27,344 bases of DNA, taken from contig MLAK01001205.1 in the NCBI GenBank assembly GCA_001839685.1, forward strand, positions 1-27,344, in the 5' to 3' direction. Every line of letters begins with the position of its first letter. Position 1 is the stretch's first letter. Of the stretch, positions 1 to 8,621 are shown one piece after another. Under the pieces are notes generated by a model that was given only the letters and a program-made list of their open reading frames with translations, was not told the DNA's origin and made no database searches. The DNA comes from Tritrichomonas foetus. Taxonomy: Eukaryota > Parabasalia > Tritrichomonadida > Tritrichomonadidae. Both the position numbers and the translations under genes were made by a program.

Positions 1-7
1 AAATTTT

Positions 8-48
8 CAGTTGGGATAAATTGAGCGAAGCGCAATTTATCACAACTG
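8..48. repeat. Imperfect inverted repeat / strong hairpin
   Basis: A 41-base near-palindrome lies upstream of the first gene. The outer arms CAGTTG (8-13) and CAACTG (43-48) pair perfectly. After one G/A mismatch the inner arms GATAAATTG (15-23) and CAATTTATC (33-41) pair perfectly. After one A/G mismatch the centre GCGAAGC (25-31) closes a GAA loop. GCGAAGC is known as an exceptionally stable DNA mini-hairpin. The outer arms also match the general Myb core YAAC(T/G)G. It could be a dispersed repeat, a 3' end signal of a gene to the left, or an operator; the sequence alone does not decide. Confidence 0.7.
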
Positions 49-148
49 TATACTCTACTTCTTTGAATTCCAGAAATGAAAGAGAATGATATTTTATTTT
101 AAACGGTCGCTATCTTTCATCAATTTGATGTGAATTTTAAAAACGAAA

Positions 149-3100
149 ATGATTTATACTCATCGAACTCTTCTCCCTGATGAACAAGTCACGGGAATTT
201 CCGCAGTTCGTAATCTTGAAGGTGAATGTACATCAATTGCCATCGCTCAAGGTTCAACATTGTATATAACAGATCCTTTTTCCACTGACCGAAAGATCCG
301 AGAATCGTATCCGTTTCTTTCACCAATTGAAGTAGTTGAGTCGATTAAGGCCGAAAATCCAACTGTTTTTGTCCTTCTAAGGAACTACAATTGGTTCATT
401 TTCGAATTACCCAACTTAAAGTATAGCGGCAGCTTCTCAAAAGAAGGAGTTGTTCTTCCAACCAGATGTATTGTTCGACATGGAATGTTTTTCGCTGATC
501 AACCACAAAACGTTTTATCTTCATCAACAGCAACAATTGACTTCAATGAGAAACGAATTGTTCACGCATCTCACCCTAATTTTATTGCAGTTCATATCCA
601 TCACGATGTAATTCACATAATTCCAACCAACAAGAAACGGAATCCATATATCATTAAATTTCTTCAGCAAAACGTCATAAGTATGACATTTATCGGTCCA
701 ACAATGTGCTCAGCTCGACTTGCTTTTCTCACTGATTATGATTTCCATCAACGACTATTACATATCTATAAGTATTCCGATATGAATGATACTTTTGAGC
801 AAGAATATCTTGAATATGTTCCATCTGATTCGCATTATCTTCTTGCACTTCATCCAGAACTCCAGTCATCACTTGTTGTCATCACAAGTGATGGAATTGT
901 TCGAATTGATTCACCAGAAGGACTTCCTCTCACAAAAGAATTTTTATCTTCATTCATGCCACCGATCGTAATTCATGCTTGTCACTTTTTTGATGATATT
1001 TATTTACTCTGTGACTCCTGCGGAGGTCTTAGTGGTATAAATTTGCCAGTTTCAGGGTCAATTGCTACAGAAAGCATGAAAATTATTGGGCCTTCAAGCG
1101 GAATTGTTGCATTTGATTCAAATCATATTTTTATTGCTTCACCATTTGGAGATTCAATTACTTATACATTTATTAAACATGAAAATTGTATCAAACTCGA
1201 AGAATTTGATCGAATTAAATCGCCAGGTCCCATTTTTTCTCTTGATTATACAAAAGAAGAAGGAATCATCTGTGGAACAGGTAGAGGCGACTCATCATCA
1301 GTTCGAATCTTTGAAAGATCAATTTCTTGTGATAAAATTGGTGAAATTATTGTCACTAATTGTTTATCAATTTTTTCATCAAAATTTCAAGAAATGAATT
1401 TATCAGAAATTGATCAAAAATCGTCTGTTTTATTGTGTTTGTGTTTTTATGAATCTACAAAATTTGTTAAATTTGATGGAAACGAAGTAATTGAAGTTGA
1501 TTGGCCTTCACTTATTCAAAATGAGGCAACATTACTTTTTTATGAAAATTCAAACTCAATTATTCAAGTTACAAATAATGTTATATCCAAAATTGATAAA
1601 AAATCAGGCGAATTAATCAAAGAATACAAATTTACTGATTATGTTGTTGTTGCTTCTTATTCACCTAGCTATATAGTTGTTGCAAATGACCAATTTTTAA
1701 TCCAAGTCATTGAAACCGAAACACTTCGGATTGTGAAAAAGTGGAAAATTAACAAAACTGTATTACTCATTGCTGCAACAGATGACAACATCGCTGTATA
1801 TTTGAATGATAATACTGTTTTTCTTTTCTACATGAATGATAATGAAAATGTAAAACAAATAACTTTGCCAAGATTTTCTATACCAGTTTCATTTTCAATC
1901 ATCAATGAAGACTTACTTATTTTGGGCACCAATAATGGAAACATAATAACAATCACGAATTCCATGCAGCAAATTTCCATTAAAAACTATGGAAATGGTA
2001 AAATCCTTCTTCACACCAACTATGGAATCAGCAATATTTATCAAAACAATGAAAAAAATACAGAATTGAATAACGTGAACTCAGTTAATGTTTTGTGTAG
2101 TGGAGATCCACCTTTTGTTATTGGTTTTAAGGAGTATGAAATTGATTCACATTTCTTATGTTCAGAACAATGTGATGATATTTGCCAATCATCACAATAT
2201 ATGTTTTGTTTACATACGAATAAGATTTCTATTCATTCTTTTTCAGATATTCCTTCATATAAAGGAACCACAAAGATAAGACAAAAAGTTCCAGGAATGC
2301 TTGATTTAGCAATTTCTAATTCTGGTTTGTATTGTCATGTTGAGAAGCTTGAAGATTCTCAGCATTGTTCAGACATTGTTAAATATCCAAGTTATAATAA
2401 TAGTAATACAATGAAATATCATTGTATATCATATAATGTCTCTTTTTTCAAGCTTTTAAATTTCGATGAAAAAGAAATCATTGTTATTGGTGATGATCAA
2501 CCATCGATTACCATTTTAGATGATAAACTCTGTCGCATCTCTTGGCAAAAAATGCTTGGAATGCCATACACATCTTGTATATTCCATAACTTTTTGGTTA
2601 TTGCACGTGATGGTAATTTGGATTTCTTTATTATAAAAGATCTTGATGGGCAATATGAAATGGAAAGAAAAACAATCATTGAAGCAAATATAATGACCCT
2701 TGATTTCTTAATAGTTGATAATACATATTTAGTTGCTTCTGATGTTCAACAAGCTTTAATTGTTTATAAATTTGAAAATGACACTGTTATAAAAGTTTCA
2801 CAAGATTACTCACCTAAAAAACTTACAAAATTGGCATTTTTTAATAATACTATTTTTGCAGCAAGTGTTTCTTCAAATGTTTATGCGTATAACATAGACA
2901 AATGTGGAAATATTTTCGAAATTGGTGTTTTCCAATGTTGTTCACAAGTTTTATCATTTGTGTCAACACAGGAATGCCTGTTCTATGGAACAGAAGGTGG
3001 TGGAATCGGTGTTTTCTCAGCAACTGATGAAAACAGATTCATGGAGTTGCAAAGAATCATTCAAGACTCTGAAAAAGTGAAAATTCTGGCAGATAGAGTA

Positions 3101-3256
3101 CCAATTCGACAATTTGTATGGAATTCTCCAGATATTTTTGTTGATATTGATAATTTAAAGGTAATTTTAAATTTACCTCCACGAGATAGAGATAGAATAT
3201 TATCAAAAGCTAATATTAACTCCGAATGTTTTGAAAAGATGAGATTATATGAATAA
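149..3256 (+). CDS. DDB1/CPSF-A family beta-propeller protein (DDB1-like)
   Basis: This 1035-residue protein belongs to the family of DDB1, SF3B3 and CPSF1, which are triple beta-propeller scaffolds of the CUL4 ubiquitin ligase, the spliceosomal SF3b complex and the cleavage/polyadenylation complex. The whole chain is beta-rich and propeller-like with no enzyme motifs. The stretch around residues 125-260 follows the DDB1 N-terminal propeller order (a 'his-pro...ihhdvihiiPt' strand pair, then a segment ending in SLVVITSDGIVRID). GPIFSLDY...ICGTGRGDSSSVRIFER (about residues 355-390) matches the DDB1 segment joining propellers. The C-terminus has LFYGTEGGGIGVFSATDE (near 975), followed by the helical tail that in this family carries the (I/V)DGDL motif, here degenerate as DIDNLKVILNL. 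Length is closest to DDB1 (about 1140) and shorter than SF3B3 or CPSF1, so DDB1-like is preferred but not proven. The ATG follows AAAAACGAAA, and the stop forms TAAA. Confidence 0.72.
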   Translation: MIYTHRTLLPDEQVTGISAVRNLEGECTSIAIAQGSTLYITDPFSTDRKIRESYPFLSPIEVVESIKAENPTVFVLLRNYNWFIFELPNLKYSGSFSKEGVVLPTRCIVRHGMFFADQPQNVLSSSTATIDFNEKRIVHASHPNFIAVHIHHDVIHIIPTNKKRNPYIIKFLQQNVISMTFIGPTMCSARLAFLTDYDFHQRLLHIYKYSDMNDTFEQEYLEYVPSDSHYLLALHPELQSSLVVITSDGIVRIDSPEGLPLTKEFLSSFMPPIVIHACHFFDDIYLLCDSCGGLSGINLPVSGSIATESMKIIGPSSGIVAFDSNHIFIASPFGDSITYTFIKHENCIKLEEFDRIKSPGPIFSLDYTKEEGIICGTGRGDSSSVRIFERSISCDKIGEIIVTNCLSIFSSKFQEMNLSEIDQKSSVLLCLCFYESTKFVKFDGNEVIEVDWPSLIQNEATLLFYENSNSIIQVTNNVISKIDKKSGELIKEYKFTDYVVVASYSPSYIVVANDQFLIQVIETETLRIVKKWKINKTVLLIAATDDNIAVYLNDNTVFLFYMNDNENVKQITLPRFSIPVSFSIINEDLLILGTNNGNIITITNSMQQISIKNYGNGKILLHTNYGISNIYQNNEKNTELNNVNSVNVLCSGDPPFVIGFKEYEIDSHFLCSEQCDDICQSSQYMFCLHTNKISIHSFSDIPSYKGTTKIRQKVPGMLDLAISNSGLYCHVEKLEDSQHCSDIVKYPSYNNSNTMKYHCISYNVSFFKLLNFDEKEIIVIGDDQPSITILDDKLCRISWQKMLGMPYTSCIFHNFLVIARDGNLDFFIIKDLDGQYEMERKTIIEANIMTLDFLIVDNTYLVASDVQQALIVYKFENDTVIKVSQDYSPKKLTKLAFFNNTIFAASVSSNVYAYNIDKCGNIFEIGVFQCCSQVLSFVSTQECLFYGTEGGGIGVFSATDENRFMELQRIIQDSEKVKILADRVPIRQFVWNSPDIFVDIDNLKVILNLPPRDRDRILSKANINSECFEKMRLYE

Positions 3257-3918
3257 AATATAAATATATAATAACTGGATTTATTTCAATCATTTGTCAT
3301 TTAATCTGATTGATTTTAATGAGACGATAGAGAATATCAAAATCACTTTTGATCATTTTTGAAATATATGATAAATTGAAGATTTTTTTGATAAATGCCA
3401 TTTAAATCAATATATTAAGTTATATTTTGTTGTATTATCAATTATTGAACATATATTTGATCTCGGATATCATAAATATCCTTAAATCTCTGTGATTTTC
3501 TAAAATAATTTGACTAACAAGCTCATCTCATATAATATTCATCTTCTTCAAGTCATCTATTGCCAAGGAGTCGACAAAATTCGGAAAATCAAACGGTTTT
3601 TATAGGCTATATTTTACAGACAAGTATTCAAATGTTTGATTCAATACGAACGTTTATATTCAAATCATATCAATAAGTGAAAAAAGAAACAATATATTGA
3701 AAATTTGAATATAATAAATAACCACTAAAGTGAATCAAAGGGATAACATTTCAGACAGCAAAAATGAATATTTATACATATTGGACCTTTAATTCGAAGA
3801 TTTTATAAATGTGAAATTTTGAATTATATTAGATTGTTAAAATCTTTAATTCAAAGAAACCTTATAAGAAATCTATCAAATGATTTTTTTGAATGATCGC
3901 TGTGATTTCGAAAAATAA
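3257..3918. other. AT-rich intergenic region, no gene seen
   Basis: This region separates two genes on the same strand. It is very AT-rich with frequent stops in all frames. I see no tRNA, no long repeat and no convincing initiator just before the downstream ATG; the nearest TCA at 3877 is followed by AAT. Confidence 0.5.
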
Positions 3919-4569
3919 ATGATATCAGACTATCCAAAACGCAGAAGAGAAAAATTTCTCCCTGAAGAGGATTTGCAGTTAAAAGAACTCGTCACAAAAT
4001 ACGGAAGTAACGCCTGGGAAATAATATCTTCAAAAATGCCAGGAAGAAATCCACGACAGTGCCGGGAAAGGTGGAAGCATTATTTATCAAGTGATCGTGG
4101 CAAAGCACCATGGACGCAAGAAGAAGATCGATTACTTTACGAGAAAATGGAAGAATTCGGGCCAAAATGGACGAAAATCGCTTCTTTTTTCCAGGACAGA
4201 ACTGACATTCAAGTTAAAACACGTTGGATGCAACGTTTCGCAAGTTATTCAAATTTACATCTCAAAAATAGAAATAATAGAAGACCGCCAATTGCATGTC
4301 ACCCATTTCAACCAATAGCTGTTGCACCATTAAATCCGCATTTTGGCCAAGCTTTGGGACCATCTTTTGGGGCGGTGTGGCAACCTTGTCCAATTCAAAT
4401 ATGTGAAAATGGTTATAAAGCGCCCCCTTCAATTGTAGCAACAGCTGCTGTTTCTCCTCCTGCAAGAAATGCAGCACCATCACCTGAAGCACCTTTTACT
4501 TTGTATCAAGCTCACGATTTTTCAATTGGAAGTCAGAGCTTTTGGGAAGTATATTCAAACAATTATTAA
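3919..4569 (+). CDS. R2R3 Myb DNA-binding protein (trichomonad type)
   Basis: This 216-residue protein has two Myb repeats and is probably a sequence-specific nuclear transcription factor. Repeat R2 spans about residues 11-57, with aromatic positions F13, W33 and W52; the first tryptophan is replaced by Phe, as is common in R2 or R3 repeats. Its recognition helix is RNPRQCRERWKHYL (43-56). Repeat R3 spans about 62-107 with W65, W84 and W103. Its recognition helix reads RTDIQVKTRW (94-103), where c-Myb-type proteins have KN; the base-contacting Asn is therefore Thr here. The N-terminal KRRR (7-10) could act as a nuclear signal. The last 95 residues are Pro/Ala-rich without a fold I recognise and may be regulatory. 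Such small two-repeat Mybs are a large family in trichomonads, where several bind promoters. The stop (TAATTG) lacks the overlapping TAAA; a TAAATAAATAAA run follows about 30 bases later. Confidence 0.93.
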   Translation: MISDYPKRRREKFLPEEDLQLKELVTKYGSNAWEIISSKMPGRNPRQCRERWKHYLSSDRGKAPWTQEEDRLLYEKMEEFGPKWTKIASFFQDRTDIQVKTRWMQRFASYSNLHLKNRNNRRPPIACHPFQPIAVAPLNPHFGQALGPSFGAVWQPCPIQICENGYKAPPSIVATAAVSPPARNAAPSPEAPFTLYQAHDFSIGSQSFWEVYSNNY

Positions 4570-4882
4570 TTGTTTTATTATATATTACTCACTTTATTAT
4601 ATAAATAAATAAAGGTATATTATCTATAATCGTGATTCGAATTAAATTATGTTTGATTAGATTTTCGTTTTTGCTTGAGAATAACTTACAAAGGCAAAAA
4701 TATAAGTATTTATACATTTAATTCTTTTGTCCAAACTCATATTAGGATACAATTCTGATGTGTCCTAATAGCCATTTAAGCATTTAAATAATTAACCTTA
4801 GATCAGCCATAACCGAATTTTGTTGGGAATAGTAAACGTATAAAAGGTGTTGACAAACATAAATGTCAACATTAGCAGAAAA
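4570..4882. other. Intergenic region between Myb and TFIIIC genes
   Basis: Starts with a TAAATAAATAAA run (about 4602-4613) that can supply the polyadenylation signal of the Myb gene. The rest is AT-rich. Just before the next ATG lies TCAACATTAGCAG (about 4866), a possible but non-canonical initiator because A follows TCA instead of a pyrimidine. No gene or RNA is seen. Confidence 0.45.
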
Positions 4883-6265
4883 ATGAAAATATCAAGAGTT
4901 GTTTTTCCTGGTTACGTAAAAAACACAGACAAAGCGATTTCTATGCTCGGTGGGTCTCGCGAAATTTATTCCAAATGCAATTCTGAAAACCAAAACTTTC
5001 ATATATCATTCCGACCGAACGATCCTCTTGCTCACACGATAGAATCCACGACCAAAATTGATCCATGCATTTTATTAAGAATAAAAGTTGTTCGCGAATA
5101 CAAAATGGTTAACGGGAAGAAAACATTTGTTCAACAGCGCCTCGTTCCAATTTATGTTGGGACCACAAACCAATCAATTATTTTTTCAAAACCCAGTGAT
5201 TTTCAATTTCTTCCATCGTTAGGAACAACTTTGAACGAACCAACCGTATCAAATCCACCGCATCAGAATTTCCTTTATTTACCGCCTCCAGTCTTTATCC
5301 ACAATTACAACTATGATGCGCAGTACATTCAGAAACGAATTTTCTCATCAAAACAGCACGAAAGTGTCAAATTATGGAAGAAGGATGATTGTTCATGGGT
5401 TGTCAGCCAGAACGACCTTCATTCACTCGAAGATGGTCCAAAGCCTCCTTCTATTGCTTCTGATGTTGTCCGTGAATATGTTGAAATCTTTGAGGAAATG
5501 TTTGAAGAAAGGCCAATTTGGACAACTTTGGCAATTTTTGATCATCTTCTTGAAGTTCAAGAAAGTCGAGGTGATATTCTTGAGCTTAATCAACAAAGTC
5601 CACAAATTTTCCATTGTTTGGCTTGCGTTGCCTATCACATTAAAAATGGGCCTTTCCAAATGTGCTGGGTTCGATATGGAATTAATCCGATTTTAACAAA
5701 CTCTTATTCTATGCTGCAATCATACATTTTAACATTAAGAGAGTGGCAATATGCGGACGAGATTATTCAATCAACGAGACGAAACAGTAGATTAGCCTCT
5801 AAAAAAATATCAGCTTTGCCTATCGGCATATCCAGACTTGAAGCTTTACCAGAAAGACTCCTGTATGCTGTTCAATTAATCGACATCAAAGAAAAATTCA
5901 TTGACGAACTTTTGATGGCGCCAAATGATACTTTTTCATTTACTTCTGGTTGGTATCCACAAAGCACAATTGATATCGTACGTAAATTCAGTTTATTAAA
6001 ACTACAGAGAATCATTCTTGATAAAAAGAATACACCACCTTCAATTATCATGGCTGATATTATTTCGGCTGACCAAATACAGAAAGAATTAGACATTTAC
6101 AAAGTGAAACCAACAGGTCTCGAGTTTGACTTTGAGTTCTTGAACCAAGCAAATGCAATTCTCGGAACATTTGATATGGGAAATGATGAAGGCGTAAAAG
6201 AACTAATAGATATAGTAGCTTTGAAGACTACTGCTATTTCATATGATCGTATCTATTCCTATTAA
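4883..6265 (+). CDS. GTF3C5: TFIIIC subunit 5 (GTF3C5/Tau95 homologue)
   Basis: This 460-residue protein matches the RNA polymerase III factor TFIIIC subunit known as GTF3C5 in animals, Tau95/Tfc1 in budding yeast and Sfc1 in fission yeast. In those organisms it helps bind the A box of tRNA gene promoters. The N-terminus carries the family hallmark VVFPGYVKNTDKAISMLGG (about residues 5-23), followed by a segment with SFRPNDPLAH (about 42-51) that forms the dimerising barrel in known members. The C-terminal DNA-binding part has ERPIWTTLAIFDHL (about 209-222) and VAYHIKNGPFQMCWVRYGI (about 249-267), the two most conserved blocks of the family. Then comes QLIDIK and a GWYPQSTIDIVR segment typical of the C-terminus. 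No acidic tail is present. The frame is open upstream to 4847, but the first ATG is at 4883, so I start there. The stop forms TAAA. Confidence 0.9.
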   Translation: MKISRVVFPGYVKNTDKAISMLGGSREIYSKCNSENQNFHISFRPNDPLAHTIESTTKIDPCILLRIKVVREYKMVNGKKTFVQQRLVPIYVGTTNQSIIFSKPSDFQFLPSLGTTLNEPTVSNPPHQNFLYLPPPVFIHNYNYDAQYIQKRIFSSKQHESVKLWKKDDCSWVVSQNDLHSLEDGPKPPSIASDVVREYVEIFEEMFEERPIWTTLAIFDHLLEVQESRGDILELNQQSPQIFHCLACVAYHIKNGPFQMCWVRYGINPILTNSYSMLQSYILTLREWQYADEIIQSTRRNSRLASKKISALPIGISRLEALPERLLYAVQLIDIKEKFIDELLMAPNDTFSFTSGWYPQSTIDIVRKFSLLKLQRIILDKKNTPPSIIMADIISADQIQKELDIYKVKPTGLEFDFEFLNQANAILGTFDMGNDEGVKELIDIVALKTTAISYDRIYSY

Positions 6266-6628
6266 ATTTGTTATTTTTCAGAAAATTTTAATTTTATTTT
6301 ATTTTCATTAATTTACGCTTAAAAATGGTTAGTACCTTTTTAAAAATCATTATATACGTATTAGTTTCTGATATTTAGTCGTGAATCTCGAATAGAAATC
6401 AATTAAGAATGATCTGGAAGCGAATCATTGAGTTTTATTCAGAATGTTGCGGGCCATCCATAAGATATCGGAGATAGTGCGTAATCTGATCTATGAATGA
6501 TTTAAAGATCTGCTCTCTATTGGGAGGAGGAAGATATTTTCTTCATTTGGGAAAGAATACGTTAAAATTGAATATATAAAATATTTATTTGTGAGGTGAA
6601 ATTCTCAATCCGCGGGGAAAAAAATTTC
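6266..6628. other. Intergenic region, possibly with coding remnants
   Basis: The first 100 bases are plain AT-rich sequence. From about 6408 to 6596 the composition is less AT-rich and one frame stays open except for TGA stops at 6429 and 6498, giving open stretches of 22 and 32 codons. This may be a decayed gene fragment but is too short to identify. TCAAT at 6606 is a weak initiator candidate for the actin-related gene. Confidence 0.3.
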
Positions 6629-7813
6629 ATGGATAAAGATCCAGCAATCGTTATTGATTTAGGATCTGATACGGTTAAAATCGGTTATTCCACCTCGACG
6701 AGTCCTGAGTTTATTTTGCCGAATGTCGTCGGACGGCCGCTCGTGCCAAGCCCAAATCCATCACAAGATGGAGTTTTTCGCTGCGATGAAACGACACCAC
6801 CATCGATAAATAAAACTTTAAATCTTATTCATCCACTCGAACGAGCCACTGTCACTCATTGGGCTGATCAATGTAAAGTATTGGATTATATCTTTCATGA
6901 AAGGCTCAAATCATCACCACGAGAACACAATATTATGATTGCCGAATCTTCCTTAACAAACCGAAAAATTCGCCAGAAATTGATCGAAATATTTTTCGAG
7001 CAATATTTAGTTCCAGCAATTCATATTCAGCCAGAAGCTTTTTGCTCAATTTGTGCTGCAGGATTAACATCCGGGACAGTCATAGAAATTGGAGAAAACG
7101 TGACTCGAATTGCTTCTGTGATTGATCGACAATTTGTTCCACAATCTTGCGCATGTTTAAACGTTGGTGCGGCTGATATTACTGATCGACTTGTAAAACT
7201 CATTCAATTGCGCGAAATTAAATTCCCGGAAAGCCAGCCAGTTGATCCAATCCGCCATATTAAGGAACACCTTTGTCGAGTTTCAAAAAATATCGCACGT
7301 CGTAGAATTTTGTATGAACAGCCAACTGCTCAATTTTCAGCATTTTCTATGACAGATGGACGAACTCTTCAAATGCATAGTGAAATTTATGAACCGGCAG
7401 AAGTTTTATTTGAGCCGAAGTTGGCTGGTAAAAAATGTGCTGGACTTATTCCACTCTTATTTGGATCAATTGCGAATGCTGATCCAACGCTACGAAAGAG
7501 CATAACTGATCATATTGTTCTTTCAGGTGGAACGGCCTTGATGCCAGGCTTAACAGAAAGAATTCAATTTGATATAAAGAATATGATAAACAGAGAAATC
7601 AAAGGACAGAATCAGTATCGATTCCAGAGTCCAGAAAATATTCTTGTTGAGAATTTCTCTCATTCAAATATTCTTGTGTATTCTGGTGCATCGATTTGCG
7701 CGAAGAAATATTTGAATAGTCCGGAATACTGGGCAACAAGAACAGATTATTTTGATGATGGTATTGATTCAATTGTCAAGAAATTTAAGAGTGTGAAGCT
7801 ACGTAATGATTAA
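6629..7813 (+). CDS. Divergent actin-related protein, Arp2-like
   Basis: This 394-residue protein spans the full actin fold. It most resembles Arp2, a nucleating subunit of the Arp2/3 complex that makes branched actin networks. Visible family features are the first phosphate loop AIVIDLGSDTVKIGYS (6-21), VVGRPLVPS, the LDYIF segment, IHIQPEAFCSICAAGLTSG, the second phosphate loop VIEIGENVTR (151-160), the LREIKFP/IKEHLCRVS segment, SMTDGRTLQMHSEIYEPAEV, the third loop HIVLSGGTALMPGL (about 295-308) and a C-terminal YWATRTDYFDDG. The alignment of EIYEPAEVLFEP and the tail favours Arp2 over Arp1 or Arp3, but it is divergent. Both nucleotide-binding aspartates of loop 2 are Glu (E153, E156, at actin D154 and D157), and the catalytic His of actin (161) is Arg here, so hydrolysis may be weak or absent. 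The open frame starts with GTG at 6596; ATG at 6629 is the first plausible start. Confidence 0.8.
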   Translation: MDKDPAIVIDLGSDTVKIGYSTSTSPEFILPNVVGRPLVPSPNPSQDGVFRCDETTPPSINKTLNLIHPLERATVTHWADQCKVLDYIFHERLKSSPREHNIMIAESSLTNRKIRQKLIEIFFEQYLVPAIHIQPEAFCSICAAGLTSGTVIEIGENVTRIASVIDRQFVPQSCACLNVGAADITDRLVKLIQLREIKFPESQPVDPIRHIKEHLCRVSKNIARRRILYEQPTAQFSAFSMTDGRTLQMHSEIYEPAEVLFEPKLAGKKCAGLIPLLFGSIANADPTLRKSITDHIVLSGGTALMPGLTERIQFDIKNMINREIKGQNQYRFQSPENILVENFSHSNILVYSGASICAKKYLNSPEYWATRTDYFDDGIDSIVKKFKSVKLRND

Positions 7814-7864
7814 CAATTTTAATAAATGAAATATCGATTAATTATTGATGGATTTTAAGAATAT

Positions 7865-7911
7865 TTTTATATATTCATATTTATATATATATTTATATTT
7901 ATATATATAAA
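7865..7911. repeat. AT-rich simple repeat tract
   Basis: The tract is an irregular run of TATAT and TTTATAT units just after the Arp2-like gene. It consists only of A and T apart from one C. It is a low-complexity sequence with no assigned role. Confidence 0.7.
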
Positions 7912-7992
7912 AGAGTCAGTATATAAAAGTGGTATGGATTTTGAGAATGATAGGATATTTTGTCTTACATGAATTCAGATAAAGGAGTCATG

Positions 7993-8079
7993 ACTGTTTT
8001 TGAATGTCAAATTGAAAGTCATTCAATTTTATTTTATGCTTTGTTTCTACAGTTTAACTGTTTTCGAATGTCAAATTGA
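7993..8079 (+). repeat. Direct repeat: two 23-mers 64 bases apart
   Basis: The first copy at 7993-8015 and the second at 8057-8079 share ACTGTTTT(T/C)GAATGTCAAATTGA with a single difference. Copies this long and this similar are unlikely by chance, even in AT-rich DNA. They probably reflect a local duplication or the flanks of something inserted. Confidence 0.65.
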
Positions 8080-8082
8080 TAA

Positions 8083-8204
8083 AAATTATTTATTAAGGAT
8101 GATTCTCCAATGGCTGGTAATGGTTCAATGGAACTTGCTTCTATATAAAAGGCTTAGAAGAAACTGCAAAAGTTATAGAAGATAAAAAAAAAATAACTTT
8201 TTGA
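8083..8204 (+). pseudogene. Possible decayed coding fragment with one frameshift
   Basis: One frame from 8083 reads like protein (KLFIKDDSPMAGNGSMELAS) until TAA at 8146. The next frame takes over at 8139 with YIKGLEETAKVIEDKKK and ends at TGA 8202-8204, which is followed at once by TAAA. A single-base change would join the two into about 40 residues with protein-like composition. No ATG-led full frame exists and stops (TGA, TAA) lie directly upstream. I do not recognise the family; chance remains possible. Confidence 0.3.
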
Positions 8205-8611
8205 TAAAGGAGATTTTTCACAGGAATGAAGCTTCTTGAAATAATCTGATACTTGGTGAGCATAGTAGAAATTTGTCAAATTTATTCACTCAATACAATA
8301 TATTCGGTCTAAATATTATTGATTATCACAGATAAATGCATTTTTTCATCCGTGAGTGGTGATTTTTTTGATGGTTTACCAACAGTTCAGAATTCTCCAT
8401 TTCAAAATAATAATTAACGTTCATCCTTTCTTCAGAATATCCATATCTGTCATCATACAAAAAATCTTTTTCAACAATGAAAAAGTGAATTTTCCATATT
8501 ATTAAAAAGTTAAAATGAAAGATAATTTGAAAGAGTAAAAAAATATTTTTTCAATCCAATTTCAAGAAAAAAGTTTCTCATAAAAAAGTTTCTCTAATAA
8601 AAAGTGTCAAA

Positions 8612-8616
8612 TCATA
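8612..8616 (+). promoter_or_regulatory. Initiator element of the 14-3-3 gene
   Basis: TCATA fits the trichomonad initiator TCA(C/T)(A/T). Its A at 8614 would be the transcription start, leaving an 8-base leader before ATG 8622. This is a typical very short trichomonad 5' leader and rules out the upstream GTG at 8604 as the start. Confidence 0.6.
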
Positions 8617-8621
8617 CATCC

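Larger units (their letters stand above)
7814..8621. other. Gene-poor region with repeats and a coding remnant
   Basis: About 800 bases between the Arp2-like and 14-3-3 genes. It holds an AT microsatellite-like tract, a duplicated 23-mer and a short decayed coding stretch, each listed separately. The last 350 bases are plain AT-rich sequence leading to the 14-3-3 initiator. Confidence 0.5.

Noticed and set aside
8000..8185. Open frame of about 61 codons in the Arp2-like/14-3-3 gap
   Set aside because: It starts without ATG, runs through the second 23-mer repeat and its product is not protein-like; the other two frames give the better coding remnant.
8604..8621. In-frame upstream extension of the 14-3-3 gene from a GTG codon
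   Set aside because: The initiator TCATA lies inside this stretch and the first ATG is at 8622; nuclear genes start at ATG.
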